Positions 36,583 to 46,540 of a stretch of DNA of 64,000 nucleotides are shown here, one piece after another. The DNA is from Candidatus Nanopelagicales bacterium. Its GTDB lineage: Bacteria > Actinomycetota > Actinomycetes > S36-B12. A program made the translations under genes and the position numbers. The notes beneath the pieces were generated by a model that saw only the letters and a list, made by a program, of their open reading frames with translations, searched no databases and was not told the DNA's origin. Where the stretch lies: positions 1 through 64,000 of the forward strand of contig JAURFD010000013.1 of the NCBI GenBank assembly GCA_030827125.1, read 5' to 3'. The first letter of the stretch is position 1; each line of letters starts with the position of its first letter.

Positions 36583-37497
36583 TCACTCAGGGCTGACCGA
36601 ATGCCTCTCCACGGCCACCACAGTCGCCTCGTCCGTCCCAGGGGTGAAGTGACGGTGAATCACGAGAAATCCGCCGGGCGGCAACCTCGGATCCAGCATC
36701 GAAGGGTCGGCCCCGGGGAGCTCAGCGACAGCCTCGAGGAGGGTGGGCAGCACGGGTCGATGGGTGCACACGACGAGGGGGGTCGGGTCGGCAAGGAGCT
36801 CGCGTGTGCGCCGCCCTGCGCGCTTGGGGCGCTCCGCATGCGCTTCCTCGCTCAACGAGGCCTCAGCGACCGCCGCGGCGTCGATGGACTTGGCATAGCG
36901 CTTGACCGTCTCGCGACAGCGTTGCGCGTCGGACGTGTGCACGTCCTCAATGCCGTAGGCGGCGAGCATGGGCACGAGTGCCTTGGCCTGGGAGCGACCT
37001 TTTCCGCTCAGGGGTCGCTCACTATCGAGTTTGCCGCTGAAGTCGGCGCGCTTCATGGCCTGGGTATGCCGCAGGAGGATGAGGGGCGTTGTGGGGAGCG
37101 CCGCGGTGGCTTGCCGAATCAGATCACTGTCCCGCGGATAGGTCATCCGAGCAGCGGCGTCCTCGCGGGACAGCCACACCACCTCGTCGACCTCCTCATC
37201 GGGCGCGAAACCCTCCTCGGAGCCCACCGTCGCCGCCCAGTAGTCGACGATCTTGGGCTCCCCGAGCGCGATGTACTCCTGGCGCTCGAGGGGCAGTCCG
37301 AGAACGGGGATGACGCCGCTCTCTTCGTCGCACTCACGCACGGCGGTGACAAGCGGATGCTCACCGGGTTCAACCTTGCCCTTGGGTAGGGACCAGTCCG
37401 AGCGCAAGTTGCGGTGGATCACGAGGACCTCAGGGCCCTCCTGGCCGGGGCGCAGGACGACCACGCCGGCAGCCCGCACCGGCGAGGAGTCACTCAT
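36583..37497 (-). CDS. MutT1-like Nudix hydrolase fused to a histidine phosphatase
   Basis: I use ATG 37497 (MSDSSPVRAAGVVVLRPG); ATG 37515 would add six residues. The 304-residue product has a Nudix domain with a complete box (residues about 46-68, GKVEPGEHPL then REXXEESG-type RECDEESGV) and a C-terminal histidine phosphatase domain (ILLRHTQAM, where RHG is RHT). This architecture is that of mycobacterial MutT1, which degrades 8-oxo-dGTP and diadenosine polyphosphates. It sits 128 bases upstream of pstS and after a CYTH-CHAD gene, in a phosphate/polyphosphate neighbourhood. A role in polyphosphate-linked nucleotide turnover is possible. Confidence 0.87.
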   Translation of the reverse strand: MSDSSPVRAAGVVVLRPGQEGPEVLVIHRNLRSDWSLPKGKVEPGEHPLVTAVRECDEESGVIPVLGLPLERQEYIALGEPKIVDYWAATVGSEEGFAPDEEVDEVVWLSREDAAARMTYPRDSDLIRQATAALPTTPLILLRHTQAMKRADFSGKLDSERPLSGKGRSQAKALVPMLAAYGIEDVHTSDAQRCRETVKRYAKSIDAAAVAEASLSEEAHAERPKRAGRRTRELLADPTPLVVCTHRPVLPTLLEAVAELPGADPSMLDPRLPPGGFLVIHRHFTPGTDEATVVAVERHSVSPE

Positions 37498-37574
37498 GGG
37501 GCCAGTGTGACGCATGAAGGTGAACGACGGGCGGGGTCTGGGATTACGCCGGGCGCAAGAAGACCGCTGCGGCG

Positions 37575-39086
37575 CTACTCCCGGGTGCGTCGAACGGCCC
37601 TCGTGACGGAGGGCCACAGACGCTCGAATTCGCGCCGATCCGCCCTCTCGGCGGAGACCTCGACCTGCTGGAGCATGCCAAGAGCGAATCCCCCGACACC
37701 GTCGGCCTCCCGTGCCAGAGCAGCCAGCGTGAGTTGGGCGATGTGCGCATCGTGGTGCGTCCCGAGGACGTCGGTGACCTCGGCGAGTGTGGCGGCTAAC
37801 GTGCGCGTCCGCTTGCCGAGGACGGGCGCGCACGCCTCTGCCAGGTAGCGGGCCCGCTTGGCGACGATTCGCGCCTCGTGCCACGGTTCAGCGGGGCCGT
37901 CCGTAGAGAGCGCGGCCACAGCGTGCTCGAGGCGGGTGGTCGACTTAGTCAGGGCGGCCGTGAGTGCTTTGCCGGAGGGTTGCTCGGCTGCATGGGTCAG
38001 CGGAGGCCGCTGTGCTACCGCGACCAATTCCACCAGCAGGGCGCGATAGCGGTCTGAGTTCAACACGGCACCCGCGTCAAGCGCCCCTTCGGCGACTCGA
38101 AGTCGCACGTGCGCGTCGACGATCTCCTGGGCTTCACGCGCCTGCGGCATGGGCAATTCCTGCGCGTGCTGATCCAGGCGCTCGCCGAGGACCTCGGCAT
38201 CGCGCGCCTCCCCGAGGCCGGAAGCCATCCAGCCGAGTTCGACCCGCAAATGATCGGCGACTTCCGGGTCGATGAAAGTTCGGAAGGCCTTCAGGCCACT
38301 ACGGAGTCGTCGCGCGTTGACGCGCATCTGGTGCACGGCGTCCGGCAGGTCGCGGCGAACCCTGAGGTCTTCGAGGATGAGACGTCGTACGTGTTGGGCC
38401 AGGAAGACGTGCACGGTGTCACCGACGGGATCGCGGCGGCGCGGCCAAGGAAGTGTCGGGATGTCGGGCGGGGCGAGCGTGCGGGGCCCGAGCGCCGTAG
38501 CCGCCTTGCTCATGGTGCTCGCCACCGCGCCGCATTCGGCGAGGGCTTCGGCCACGTGGTCGATGAAGTCCTCGTCGAGGAAGCCATCAACGTCAGGCAC
38601 GGCCTCAACCTCGAGTTCCCGAAACATTGCGACGGTCCGATGCCCATCGAGAACTGTCACCGAATCGTCGACGAGTTCGCCCCGCACCACGCCCGACTCG
38701 TCGTGCAAGAGATACGGCGTTCGTTCGGTGCGCAGCGTCACCAGGGGCACGGGCTCCTCATCGCGCACGAAGGCCGTGATGAGCCCGCGCAACTCCTCGG
38801 GGAGTTCCGGCTGTAGTGGTGCCCGAATCTCATCCCGGGCGCCCGAGTCAGCGTCACCGACGGGGATCTTCAGGTGCCAACCCTCGTCGCCGCCTCCCTC
38901 ACGACGGCGGAGCGTGATCCCCCACCGAAAGAGCCGCAGGTCGGGAGTATCGAAGTAGTGATTGTGCAAGGTGACGGTGGGCTGCGCTTCGACGCTCTGC
39001 ACGCCCTCGAGTTCGGTGAGTGGAGGCAGCCGGAACAGCGCATCCACTCGCAGCTTGCGCTCGATCTCCCGGTGCGCGTCGGTCAC
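37575..39086 (-). CDS. CYTH-CHAD domain protein
   Basis: The start is GTG 39086, which overlaps the ppk stop (GTGA). The 503-residue protein has an N-terminal CYTH domain with the metal motif EIERKL (ExExK type) and [15 protein letters not shown], a fold that hydrolyses triphosphates. The C-terminal half is a CHAD helical domain with conserved histidines and arginines ([34 protein letters not shown]). CHAD domains bind polyphosphate. Direct coupling to polyphosphate kinase fits well: the enzyme may trim or sense polyphosphate made by its neighbour. Specific substrate unknown. Confidence 0.9.
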   Translation of the reverse strand: MTDAHREIERKLRVDALFRLPPLTELEGVQSVEAQPTVTLHNHYFDTPDLRLFRWGITLRRREGGGDEGWHLKIPVGDADSGARDEIRAPLQPELPEELRGLITAFVRDEEPVPLVTLRTERTPYLLHDESGVVRGELVDDSVTVLDGHRTVAMFRELEVEAVPDVDGFLDEDFIDHVAEALAECGAVASTMSKAATALGPRTLAPPDIPTLPWPRRRDPVGDTVHVFLAQHVRRLILEDLRVRRDLPDAVHQMRVNARRLRSGLKAFRTFIDPEVADHLRVELGWMASGLGEARDAEVLGERLDQHAQELPMPQAREAQEIVDAHVRLRVAEGALDAGAVLNSDRYRALLVELVAVAQRPPLTHAAEQPSGKALTAALTKSTTRLEHAVAALSTDGPAEPWHEARIVAKRARYLAEACAPVLGKRTRTLAATLAEVTDVLGTHHDAHIAQLTLAALAREADGVGGFALGMLQQVEVSAERADRREFERLWPSVTRAVRRTRE

Positions 39087-41236
39087 CCGAGTTTGCCCCG
39101 CGTGCGGTAGATCTCGATGAGCATCTCCTGCAGATCGGTGAGTGGCGTCCCATCGGGCGCCGTATGTCGCCAGGTCCACTCGCCGTCGGAGCCGAGGTCC
39201 CACGCCATGGTCGTGGGCGCGAACGCCTCCTCGAAGAGCGCGTCAATTTGCGCAATGTGCTCGGGACTCTTCAGGCTCACCAGTGATTCCACACGGCGGT
39301 CGAGGTTGCGGTGCATGAGGTCGGCCGAGCCGATCCACACCTCGGTGTCCCCTCCATTGGTGAACTCGAAGACTCGGGAGTGCTCGAGGAAGCGTCCCAG
39401 GATGCTGATGACCTGGATGTTCTCGCTCAGGCCGGGCACTCCGGGCCGAAGGGCGCAGATACCTCGTACCCACACCTTTACCGGTACGCCGGCCTGCGAT
39501 GCTCGATAAAGCGCGTCGATGATTCGCTCGTCCACGATGGAGTTGGCCTTGAACCTGATTCCGGATTCGCGACCCGCGAGGTGGTGGTCGATCTCGCGAT
39601 CGATACGTTCGATGAGTCCGGTGCGGATGGAGTGCGGAGCCACCAGCATTCGGTGGTAGTCGGTGTTCATCGAGTATCCGGACAGGACATTGAACAGATC
39701 AGCAACGTCCTCACCGACGCGATCATCACAGGTGAAGAGCCCGAAGTCCTCATAGAGACGAGCCGTCTTCGGGTGGTAATTGCCGGTGCCGATATGGCAG
39801 TAGCGGCGCAGTCGATCGCCGTCGTCACGCACGACCATCGAGAGTTTCGAGTGCGTCTTCAGCCCGACGAGACCGTAGACGACGTGGACGCCCGCCTCTT
39901 CGAGCTTCTTGCCCCAGTCGATGTTGTTCTGCTCGTCGAAGCGCGCCTTGATCTCTACCAAGGCCAGGACCTGCTTGCCGTTGCGCGCCGCATCGATCAG
40001 AGCCTTGACGATAGGTGAGTCGCCACTGGTGCGGTAGAGCGTCTGCTTAATGGCGAGGACGTTGGGGTCAGCCGCCGCCTGCTCCAAGAAGAGCTGCACG
40101 CTGGTGGAGAACGAGTCGTAGGGATGGTGGACGAGGACGTCCTTCTCGCGAACCTCGGCGATGACGTCGGGTGCCGATGCGGACTCGACTTCTGCGAGTT
40201 GGCGACTGGTCTTCGGGACGAAGCTCGTCTGCTTCAGATCGTCGCGGTCCACGGCGTAGATGGACCACAGTCCGGTCAAGTCGAGCGGCCCGGGTAGCCG
40301 GAAGACCTCGGGTTCGCTGACGTCCAGTTCATCCATGAGGAGTTCGAGGACATGGGGGTCTATCGAGCTCTCAACTTCGAGCCGTACCGCGGGTCCGAAG
40401 CGACGCCGCGTGAGTTCGCGTTCGAGTGCCTTGAGCAGGTTTTCCGCGTCGTCTTCTTCGACCTCGACGTCCTCATTGCGCGTGACGCGGAAGGCGTGGT
40501 GCTGGAGGATCTCCATGCCCGGGAAGAGTTCGTCGAGATGTGCCGCGATCACATCCTCGAGCGGCACGAAGCGCTGATCGTCGACGTGTACGAACCGGGG
40601 GAGAGACGGCGGCACCTTGACGCGGGCGAAGAGTTCGTTGCCGGTCAGTGGATTGCGTACGACGACGGCGAGGTTGAGCGACAGGCCGCTGATGTAGGGG
40701 AAGGGATGACTGGGATCCACCGCCAGAGGGGTGAGTACGGGAAAGACACGCTGATCGAAGAAAGCATCCAATTCGGTGCGCTCATCAGCGGTGAGCAAGT
40801 CCCACGACAAGATCTCCACACCGCAGGCGGCCAGGGCGGGACGCACCTCGTCGCGGAAGAGAACGGCCTGTTGGAGTTGCAGAAGGTGGGCACGACTCCA
40901 GATTGCCTCGAGGACCTCGCGAGGGTTCAGGCCGCTCGCCGCGCGTACGGCGATACCCGTCGCGATACGGCGCTTGAGTCCAGCAACACGGACCATGAAG
41001 AACTCGTCGAGGTTGCTGCCGAAGATGGCAATGAACTTGGCGCGGTCCAGAAGAGGCAGTTGGTCATCCTCGGACAGTTGCAGGACGCGGGAGTTGAACG
41101 CCAGCCAGGAAAGTTCGCGATCGAGGAAGCGGTCGTCGGGCAGGGGCCCGGCCGCTTCAGCGATCTCCGCGACAGCCGAATCATCACGGGCGATTTGCTC
41201 CACGGGCAGGTCTGCCTGCGGTGCGTCAGTGGACAT
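39083..41236 (-). CDS. ppk: Polyphosphate kinase 1
   Basis: The 717-residue enzyme polymerises the terminal phosphate of ATP into polyphosphate, reversibly. All parts are present: the N-terminal domain ([15 protein letters not shown]), the head ([20 protein letters not shown]-like [17 protein letters not shown]) and the two phospholipase-D-like catalytic lobes with the autophosphorylated His in [20 protein letters not shown] and [33 protein letters not shown]-type [17 protein letters not shown] is also found. The length is normal. It leads directly into the CYTH-CHAD gene and follows mshD by 33 bases on the same strand. Confidence 0.97.
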   Translation of the reverse strand: MSTDAPQADLPVEQIARDDSAVAEIAEAAGPLPDDRFLDRELSWLAFNSRVLQLSEDDQLPLLDRAKFIAIFGSNLDEFFMVRVAGLKRRIATGIAVRAASGLNPREVLEAIWSRAHLLQLQQAVLFRDEVRPALAACGVEILSWDLLTADERTELDAFFDQRVFPVLTPLAVDPSHPFPYISGLSLNLAVVVRNPLTGNELFARVKVPPSLPRFVHVDDQRFVPLEDVIAAHLDELFPGMEILQHHAFRVTRNEDVEVEEDDAENLLKALERELTRRRFGPAVRLEVESSIDPHVLELLMDELDVSEPEVFRLPGPLDLTGLWSIYAVDRDDLKQTSFVPKTSRQLAEVESASAPDVIAEVREKDVLVHHPYDSFSTSVQLFLEQAAADPNVLAIKQTLYRTSGDSPIVKALIDAARNGKQVLALVEIKARFDEQNNIDWGKKLEEAGVHVVYGLVGLKTHSKLSMVVRDDGDRLRRYCHIGTGNYHPKTARLYEDFGLFTCDDRVGEDVADLFNVLSGYSMNTDYHRMLVAPHSIRTGLIERIDREIDHHLAGRESGIRFKANSIVDERIIDALYRASQAGVPVKVWVRGICALRPGVPGLSENIQVISILGRFLEHSRVFEFTNGGDTEVWIGSADLMHRNLDRRVESLVSLKSPEHIAQIDALFEEAFAPTTMAWDLGSDGEWTWRHTAPDGTPLTDLQEMLIEIYRTRGKLG

Positions 41237-41269
41237 GAGCCTATGGTTTCACAGGCCGACGAACCCCTC

Positions 41270-42244
41270 CTAGCCGAAGGGCAAACTCCGAGGATCGGAC
41301 CGGCGGTATAGGACATCGGTGTCCCAGCGGGTGAAGCCAAGGTCGGCGTAAAGGTGAATCGCGGACTCATTGGCGGCATCGACGTAGAGCATCGCCTGGG
41401 TCAGTCCTGCACGCCTCAGATGTTCGAGCCCCGCGAGGAGGAGCGCACGGCCAAGGCCGGTGCCGCGGTACTCCGGGCGCACGCCGATGACGTAAACCTC
41501 GCCGAGAGGTTCATGCCCGTGGCTGTGCGAATGGGTCTCAGTCCCATCCGCGTGCACGTGCTCGTGGGCGCCGCCGTGCACCTTCGTCCAGTGGAATCCG
41601 GCCATGTGTCCGGATCGGTCTTCGGCCACGAGGAAGCCGTCCGCGTCGAACCAGGGTTCGGCGAGCCGTCGCCGAAGGTCCTCGCGCTGCCAGCTGCCCT
41701 GATCAGGGAGGTGCGCGAACGCCACGGCATTGGTGTCGAGCCACTCGTGTTCATCATCAGCCACCTCGAAGGAGCGAAGTGTGAAGTCGTCCGGGACCTC
41801 GACCGCGGGAAGGGGGGCGAGGAGCGATCGTCGCATTTGCCACAGGACACGGCTGCGCTCGAAGCCCTGCGCTACGGCGATCCTCTCGGCGGCATCGCTG
41901 TGGCCGTGGGCCCAGAGACGAAGGTGATCGCCTGACTCTCGTGACAGCCGGTCAATGAGTGCGGATCCCACTCCTCGGCCGCGAGCTTCGGGGTGAACGA
42001 CGAGTTCGGCACTGGGTCCCTCGACCACGTCGGTGACATCGAGGTGGGCATAGCCGATGACTCCGCCCTCCGGGGCACGCACGATGAGATGGCGGACTTC
42101 GGAGTCTCCACCGTGGCGCAGGTGGAGAAGAACATGCTCGGACAGCGGAGTATTGCCGTCATGTCGACTCGCCGCGTCGACGAGCTCGAAGACGTCGAGG
42201 ACGTCTGCGCGTTCGAGAAATGGAAGGACTTCGATGTTGGTCAT
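41270..42244 (-). CDS. mshD: Mycothiol synthase
   Basis: The 324-residue protein acetylates the cysteinyl amine of Cys-GlcN-Ins with acetyl-CoA, the last step to mycothiol. It has two GNAT domains: the N-terminal one with [20 protein letters not shown] and the active C-terminal one with [20 protein letters not shown] and [20 protein letters not shown]. The order FHWTKVH then GEVYVIGV is typical of MshD. Between them lies an insert of about 24 residues with eight histidines (near residue 225-250), which may bind metal. Its ATG overlaps the glnR stop (ATGA). Confidence 0.94.
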   Translation of the reverse strand: MTNIEVLPFLERADVLDVFELVDAASRHDGNTPLSEHVLLHLRHGGDSEVRHLIVRAPEGGVIGYAHLDVTDVVEGPSAELVVHPEARGRGVGSALIDRLSRESGDHLRLWAHGHSDAAERIAVAQGFERSRVLWQMRRSLLAPLPAVEVPDDFTLRSFEVADDEHEWLDTNAVAFAHLPDQGSWQREDLRRRLAEPWFDADGFLVAEDRSGHMAGFHWTKVHGGAHEHVHADGTETHSHSHGHEPLGEVYVIGVRPEYRGTGLGRALLLAGLEHLRRAGLTQAMLYVDAANESAIHLYADLGFTRWDTDVLYRRSDPRSLPFG

Positions 42245-42957
42245 CGCGCGGTGGCGGGGGATTCGTCCTGCGCGGTGGAGTCGGTCTCGGCGTGAGCGGG
42301 GACGAAGCGATACCCGACGTTGCGCACTGTGCCGATCAGCGCCTCGTGCTCGACGCCGAGTTTGGCGCGCAGGCGGCGAACGTGCACATCAACCGTGCGC
42401 GTGCCTCCGAAGTAGTCATAGCCCCACACCTCCTGCAGCAGTTGCGCCCGGCTGAATACCCGACCCGGGTGCTGAGCCAAGAAGCGGAGGAGTTCGAATT
42501 CCTTGAAGGTGAGGTCCAGGGTCCGGCTGCGGACACGGGCGGTGTAGCCGGCTTCGTCGATCGACAGATCGCCGCTGCGGATCTCCTCCGGCGCCCCGGA
42601 AGCGTCCTGCTCCATCGCCGCTGCCGCGAGGCGCAGGCGCGCTTCGAGTTCGGCGGGTCCGCAGGAGTCGAGGACGAACTCGTCAACACCCCAGTCCCGC
42701 TGCAGGGCGGTGAGTCCACCCTCGGTCAAGATGACGATGACGGGGACGTCTACGCCGGTTTGTCGAATGAGCCGCGTGAGGCTGCGCACATGGGGCAGGT
42801 CGCGTCTCCCGTCCACCAGGACAGCGTCCGAGGGCGGTGCGTCCAGCAGAGCCGTGGCCTGTGCAGGGACGATCCGCACGGTGTGCGGGAGCAGGCCGAG
42901 CGCCGGCAGGACCTCCACGGAGGGTTCCACCGCCTGGGTGAGCAGCAGCAGGCGCAT
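42241..42957 (-). CDS. glnR: Nitrogen-response regulator GlnR
   Basis: The 238-residue OmpR-family protein closely follows GlnR: the N-terminal receiver ([42 protein letters not shown]) and the C-terminal winged helix ([53 protein letters not shown]). GlnR is an orphan regulator; its receiver lacks the full acidic pocket, and its activity is tuned by other means than a dedicated kinase. It controls nitrogen uptake and assimilation genes. Position next to mshD matches mycobacteria and streptomycetes. A TATCCT box 6 bases before the ATG suggests a leaderless mRNA. Confidence 0.92.
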   Translation of the reverse strand: MRLLLLTQAVEPSVEVLPALGLLPHTVRIVPAQATALLDAPPSDAVLVDGRRDLPHVRSLTRLIRQTGVDVPVIVILTEGGLTALQRDWGVDEFVLDSCGPAELEARLRLAAAAMEQDASGAPEEIRSGDLSIDEAGYTARVRSRTLDLTFKEFELLRFLAQHPGRVFSRAQLLQEVWGYDYFGGTRTVDVHVRRLRAKLGVEHEALIGTVRNVGYRFVPAHAETDSTAQDESPATAR

Positions 42958-42963
42958 TAGGCG

Positions 42964-42969
42964 AGGATA
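42964..42969 (-). promoter_or_regulatory. Candidate -10 box for glnR
   Basis: TATCCT on the minus strand, 6 bases before ATG 42957; no ribosome site. It would start the glnR-mshD-ppk series. Confidence 0.5.
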
Positions 42970-43000
42970 CCGGCCCGTGGGCATCGACTCTGGGGACGCC

Positions 43001-43888
43001 GTGGGACGACCAGGCACGAGGGGATCCGCTGGGGAGACCTGGCCGTGCGATTCCGTCGGATCGGGCGAGTGGTCCACCGACGCCGGTCGAGGACGCGTAG
43101 CCCTGCCGGAGAACGCCGAGCCGATTGCCCTCGCCGCCCACGATGGGGTTCGCCTACGTGGTGCCCACTACCGCGGGCCAGAGACGGGGACGGCGATGGT
43201 CCTGGTTCATGGATTCGGCGGAGCTCACGATCAGGGTCGCGTTGATCGGATCGCCCGACGCTGGTCAGGTCGGCACGGCGTCGTATCCGTGACGATGCGA
43301 GGGCACGGTCAATCGCAGGGAAGGACGACCCTCGCTCACCGAGAACCCATGGACGTGGAGGCGGCGACCGAGTGGGCGCGCAGTGCGGGATACGAGCGCG
43401 TGGTCACCGTGGGCTTCTCGATGGGAGCGGCGGTTGTTCTCCGGCATGGCGCATTGCGCCCCCGGCGGGATGGGTACGGCGGCACCGACGCGGTGGCTGC
43501 GGTCAGTGGTCCGGCGTTCTGGTTCTATCGAGGGACCCCGCCGATGCGGTGGTTGCACCGCGGAGTCGCGTCACCGCTGGGCCGGTTGTACCTGCGGTCG
43601 ACGATGGGAGTCACTGTTGATGCGCAGCGATGGCCCGATCCACCGCCGTTAACGCCCACGGCATCGGCGGCGCGCATTCGTGCACTCGGGATCCCCCTGC
43701 TGGTCGTCCATGGCGACGCAGATGCGTTCTTCCCACTGGAGCATCCCCGCGCCCTGCACACATCGGCGCCCGGGTCCCGCTACTGGGAGGTGCCCGGCTT
43801 TGGTCACGCCGAGGGCGCGATTGCGCCCGATCTGGTGGATCGGCTCGCCGACTGGGCAGAAGATCCTGAAGCGGACAGCTCGGAGTAG
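43001..43888 (+). CDS. Alpha/beta hydrolase
   Basis: The start is uncertain: GTG 43001 (GGGGA upstream) or GTG 42977; there is no ATG before the conserved part. The product of about 295 residues has the oxyanion region [14 protein letters not shown], the nucleophile elbow [10 protein letters not shown] (Ser), the acid in [11 protein letters not shown] (Asp) and the catalytic His in [12 protein letters not shown]. The first 45 residues are not conserved-looking. Such proteins cleave esters or lipids; a lysophospholipase-type role is possible. It is divergent from glnR and ends 9 bases before the small membrane-protein gene. Confidence 0.82.
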   Translation: MGRPGTRGSAGETWPCDSVGSGEWSTDAGRGRVALPENAEPIALAAHDGVRLRGAHYRGPETGTAMVLVHGFGGAHDQGRVDRIARRWSGRHGVVSVTMRGHGQSQGRTTLAHREPMDVEAATEWARSAGYERVVTVGFSMGAAVVLRHGALRPRRDGYGGTDAVAAVSGPAFWFYRGTPPMRWLHRGVASPLGRLYLRSTMGVTVDAQRWPDPPPLTPTASAARIRALGIPLLVVHGDADAFFPLEHPRALHTSAPGSRYWEVPGFGHAEGAIAPDLVDRLADWAEDPEADSSE

Positions 43889-43891
43889 GGT
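43886..43891 (+). promoter_or_regulatory. Candidate -10 box for the 33-residue membrane protein
   Basis: TAGGGT lies 6 bases before ATG 43898 and overlaps the stop codon of the hydrolase gene. No ribosome site precedes the ATG. Confidence 0.4.
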
Positions 43892-43897
43892 GGCGCC

Positions 43898-43999
43898 ATG
43901 CTGGAGATCGTCTACACCGGGCTGCTTGTCCTCGCGATCCTCGTGATCACCTGGTTCTCCGGCTACGTCGTCTACAAGCTCTTCAAGGGCCAGGGCTGA
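43898..43999 (+). CDS. Small single-span membrane protein (33 residues)
   Basis: ATG 43898 begins MLEIVYTGLLVLAILVITW, followed by FSGYVVYKLFKGQG and a TGA. Residues about 4-27 form one hydrophobic helix; the end is basic (YKLFKGQG), so the N-terminus should face outward and the C-terminus the cytoplasm. The next gene (nitrobindin) starts on the base after its stop, so the two are probably one unit. Its short length means it is often left unannotated. Function unknown; it could be a small regulator of a membrane enzyme. Confidence 0.7.
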   Translation: MLEIVYTGLLVLAILVITWFSGYVVYKLFKGQG

Positions 44000-44518
44000 A
44001 TGTCCGTGAGCGACCTTCCCGAGGAGCTTGTCCCACTGTCGTGGTTGATCGGGCGGTGGGCCGGAGTCGGCCTCGGCCAGTACCCCACCATCGATGACTT
44101 CCGCTTCGGCCAGGAGATCTCGGTCACGACCGATGGTCGACCCTTCCTGGCCTTCGCATCGAGAAGTTGGCTGCTTGATGACGACGGCGAGAAGGTGCGT
44201 CCGCTCGCGACGGAGACGGGCTACTGGCGTCCTCGTCCTGACGGTGTCGTCGAAGTGACCATGGCGCATCCCACCGGCTACGCCGAACTGTGGCTTGGTT
44301 CGGTGGAGGTCCTCGGCATCGAGAACGCCACCATCACCGCGGCGCGCGCGACCTTGACCACTGACGTCATCGCTGCCTCGCCGAGCGCCAAGCCGTACTC
44401 CGCGGGCGAACGCCTCTACGGACTCGTCAACGGCGAGCTCATGTGGACTTACGACATGGCCGCGGTCGACCAGCCCCTCACCAACCACCTGTCCGCTCGG
44501 TTGCGTCCGGCGGAGTGA
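44000..44518 (+). CDS. Nitrobindin-like heme protein (FABP-like beta barrel)
   Basis: The 172-residue protein has the nitrobindin mark GRWAGVGLG near residue 18 (GxWxGxGxG type), then a run of beta strands and the end MAAVDQPLTNHLSARL, where the His serves as heme ligand. Nitrobindins bind ferric heme and isomerise peroxynitrite to nitrate. There is no signal peptide. It is directly downstream of the 33-residue membrane protein and its stop overlaps the Fur-family ATG (TGATG), so oxidative/nitrosative stress and iron control may be joined here. Confidence 0.9.
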   Translation: MSVSDLPEELVPLSWLIGRWAGVGLGQYPTIDDFRFGQEISVTTDGRPFLAFASRSWLLDDDGEKVRPLATETGYWRPRPDGVVEVTMAHPTGYAELWLGSVEVLGIENATITAARATLTTDVIAASPSAKPYSAGERLYGLVNGELMWTYDMAAVDQPLTNHLSARLRPAE

Positions 44519-44949
44519 TGTCAGGCTGGGAGGAGCAGCTTCGCTCCCATGGCTATCGCGTGACGGATCAGCGCGCCGGCGTGCTGCAGGCCGTCACCGA
44601 ACTTGGTCACGGAACGCCGGAAGAGATACTCGTACGCGTTCAGGCAGACGCGCCGCGCATCAATCTATCGACGATCTACCGGACTCTTGAGGTCCTCGAA
44701 GAAGTGGGTCTCGTCACCCATGCGCACCTTGGTCATGGATCGCCGACGTACCACTCGGTCGATGACGATCTCCACATCCATCTCGTCTGTCGTTCCTGTG
44801 GAGCAATCGATAGCGTGCCGGCCCGCACGGCAGAGCCCTTCTGTGCAGCCCTGGAGCACGATCACGGGTTCTCCACCGATCTCGGTCACATGGCCGTCCA
44901 CGGGTTGTGCCGGTCCTGCCGGGAAGACGGCCAGTCATCGACGGGTTGA
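44518..44949 (+). CDS. Fur-family metal-dependent regulator
   Basis: The 143-residue protein has the Fur winged helix (YRVTDQRAGVLQAVTEL, INLSTIYRTLEVLEEVGLV) and the dimerisation domain with metal ligands (DDLHIHLVCRSCGAIDSV; GHMAVHGLCRSC). Two CxxC pairs form a structural zinc site. The subtype (Fur, Zur or PerR-like) cannot be told from this; linkage to nitrobindin favours a redox or iron role. ATG 44518 overlaps the nitrobindin stop by one base. Confidence 0.9.
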   Translation: MSGWEEQLRSHGYRVTDQRAGVLQAVTELGHGTPEEILVRVQADAPRINLSTIYRTLEVLEEVGLVTHAHLGHGSPTYHSVDDDLHIHLVCRSCGAIDSVPARTAEPFCAALEHDHGFSTDLGHMAVHGLCRSCREDGQSSTG

Positions 44950-44956
44950 GGTGAAG

Positions 44957-46021
44957 GTGACGACCTATCGCAGTCCTGCCCTCGAGGTGCCCGGTGCTGT
45001 CCCCGCGCCGAAGGGGACCATCGACGAAGGCGTGCCGTGGCACTACGGGGACCCGCACGCCGAGCAGCGTCGGCTGGCGGCGGGCAGAGGGGCCGTGGAC
45101 CTGTCGCACCGGGGCGTCGTCACGGTTAACGGACCGGACCGGCTCACCTGGCTGCATAGCCTCACCACGCAACATCTCGAGGCCCTGCCTCCGGGAGTGT
45201 CCACGACGGCGCTCATCTTGACTCCCCAGGGACATGTCGAGCATGAACTCCATCTGGTCGATGACGGCAGCACCACCTGGATCACGGTCGAACCGGGCAC
45301 GGCACCGGATCTCGTGGGCTATCTGGATTCGATGCGGTTCATGCTGCGCGTTGAGGTGGCAGATGTCACCGAGAAGTGGGCTGTGGTGTGGGAGCCCGTG
45401 CACGAAGGAGATCCTGCAGCCGTGACGTGGTTGGTGGCGCCGGACTTCGCTCTCGGAGAGGCGTCGGATTCAGGAACGGATCGAGGCGGTGACGCTTCCC
45501 GGTACGTCGACCACCGACCGAATCTGATTGCCGGTCGCGAGGTCCTCGTGCCGAGAGGCGAACTTCTTGACCGTCTTGGCTCCGAACCGGTGGGGACTTG
45601 GGCGCTTGAGGCCCTCCGTGTGGCGGCCGCAGCACCGCGATTGGGCGCCGAGACGGACCATCGCACGCTGCCCCATGAGGTGGGCTGGATCGGTCCTGCC
45701 GTGCACCTGTCCAAGGGCTGCTACCGAGGCCAAGAGGCGGTGGCGCGCGTGCACAACCTGGGTGCTCCACCGCGGCGGCTCGCCTTGCTCCACCTCGATG
45801 GCGGGGCCGAAGTGTTGCCGGAGCATGGTGACGCGGTTTTCGTGGGCGATCGGGAGGTCGGCTGGATCGCATCCGCCGCCCGGCACCATGAACTCGGCCC
45901 GGTGGCCACGGCGGTGCTCAAGCGCAACGTGCCCGTGGAAGTTGATGTGGTGGTGCGCACGGCACTCGGGGACGTCGCGGCGGCGCAGGAGGCCGTCATT
46001 GTGTCGGCTGCTGGCCGCTAG
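44957..46021 (+). CDS. ygfZ: YgfZ/GcvT-type folate-binding Fe-S cluster protein
   Basis: I prefer GTG 44957 because GAGGTGA sits just upstream; GTG 44951 is an alternative. The 354-residue protein is related to the T-protein of glycine cleavage and carries the YgfZ signature [17 protein letters not shown], with its essential Cys. The N-terminal part has [20 protein letters not shown]. YgfZ/IBA57 proteins use tetrahydrofolate in repair or assembly of Fe-S enzymes. It follows the Fur-family gene by 7 bases. It converges with dtd, overlapping by 4 bases. Confidence 0.9.
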   Translation: MTTYRSPALEVPGAVPAPKGTIDEGVPWHYGDPHAEQRRLAAGRGAVDLSHRGVVTVNGPDRLTWLHSLTTQHLEALPPGVSTTALILTPQGHVEHELHLVDDGSTTWITVEPGTAPDLVGYLDSMRFMLRVEVADVTEKWAVVWEPVHEGDPAAVTWLVAPDFALGEASDSGTDRGGDASRYVDHRPNLIAGREVLVPRGELLDRLGSEPVGTWALEALRVAAAAPRLGAETDHRTLPHEVGWIGPAVHLSKGCYRGQEAVARVHNLGAPPRRLALLHLDGGAEVLPEHGDAVFVGDREVGWIASAARHHELGPVATAVLKRNVPVEVDVVVRTALGDVAAAQEAVIVSAAGR

Positions 46022-46485
46022 TCGACGTCGAGCACGATCGTGAACGGCCCGTCGTTGACGAGGTTGACTCTCATGTCCGCGCCGAATCGGCCCTGCGCGA
46101 CCTGCGCTCCACGAGCACGGAATGCCTCGGCGACAGCGTCGACCAGTGGCTCTGCGACGGGGCCTTTCGCTGCGGCATCCCAGGTCGGTCGACGTCCCTT
46201 GCGTGTGTCGGCGTAGAGCGTGAACTGCGAGACCACGAGGACGGGCAGTCCCAGGTCGGCGGCCGAGACTTCGCGTCCTGCGCCGGGGACCTTGCATGTG
46301 TCGAACCGATCCGCCTCGAACAGGCGCATGTCATAGACCTTGTCGGCCAGACGTTGTGCGATCTTCACGTCGTCGGTGTGCGTCACTCCGACGAGTACGA
46401 GCAGGCCGGGGCCGTCGATCCGCCCGACCTCATCACCGGCAACGTCCACGTGGGCGCCGTCGACCCGTTGAACCACCGCACGCAT
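46018..46485 (-). CDS. dtd: D-aminoacyl-tRNA deacylase
   Basis: The 155-residue enzyme removes D-amino acids (and glycine from tRNA-Ala) from mischarged tRNAs. The start ATG 46485 gives the standard N-terminus [15 protein letters not shown]. The two active-site motifs are [15 protein letters not shown] and the C-terminal VNDGPFTI (usually NDGPVT), which contains the cross-subunit Gly-cisPro. TAGCGT lies 7 bases before the ATG, so a leaderless message is likely. Confidence 0.95.
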   Translation of the reverse strand: MRAVVQRVDGAHVDVAGDEVGRIDGPGLLVLVGVTHTDDVKIAQRLADKVYDMRLFEADRFDTCKVPGAGREVSAADLGLPVLVVSQFTLYADTRKGRRPTWDAAAKGPVAEPLVDAVAEAFRARGAQVAQGRFGADMRVNLVNDGPFTIVLDVD

Positions 46486-46492
46486 GACGGTG

Positions 46493-46498
46493 ACGCTA
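46493..46498 (-). promoter_or_regulatory. Candidate -10 box for dtd
   Basis: TAGCGT on the minus strand, 7 bases before ATG 46485, without a ribosome site between. Confidence 0.4.
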
Positions 46499-46540
46499 CC
46501 GCGGACAGCGCGAACATGCCGATGCTGGCAGGATGCCCGC

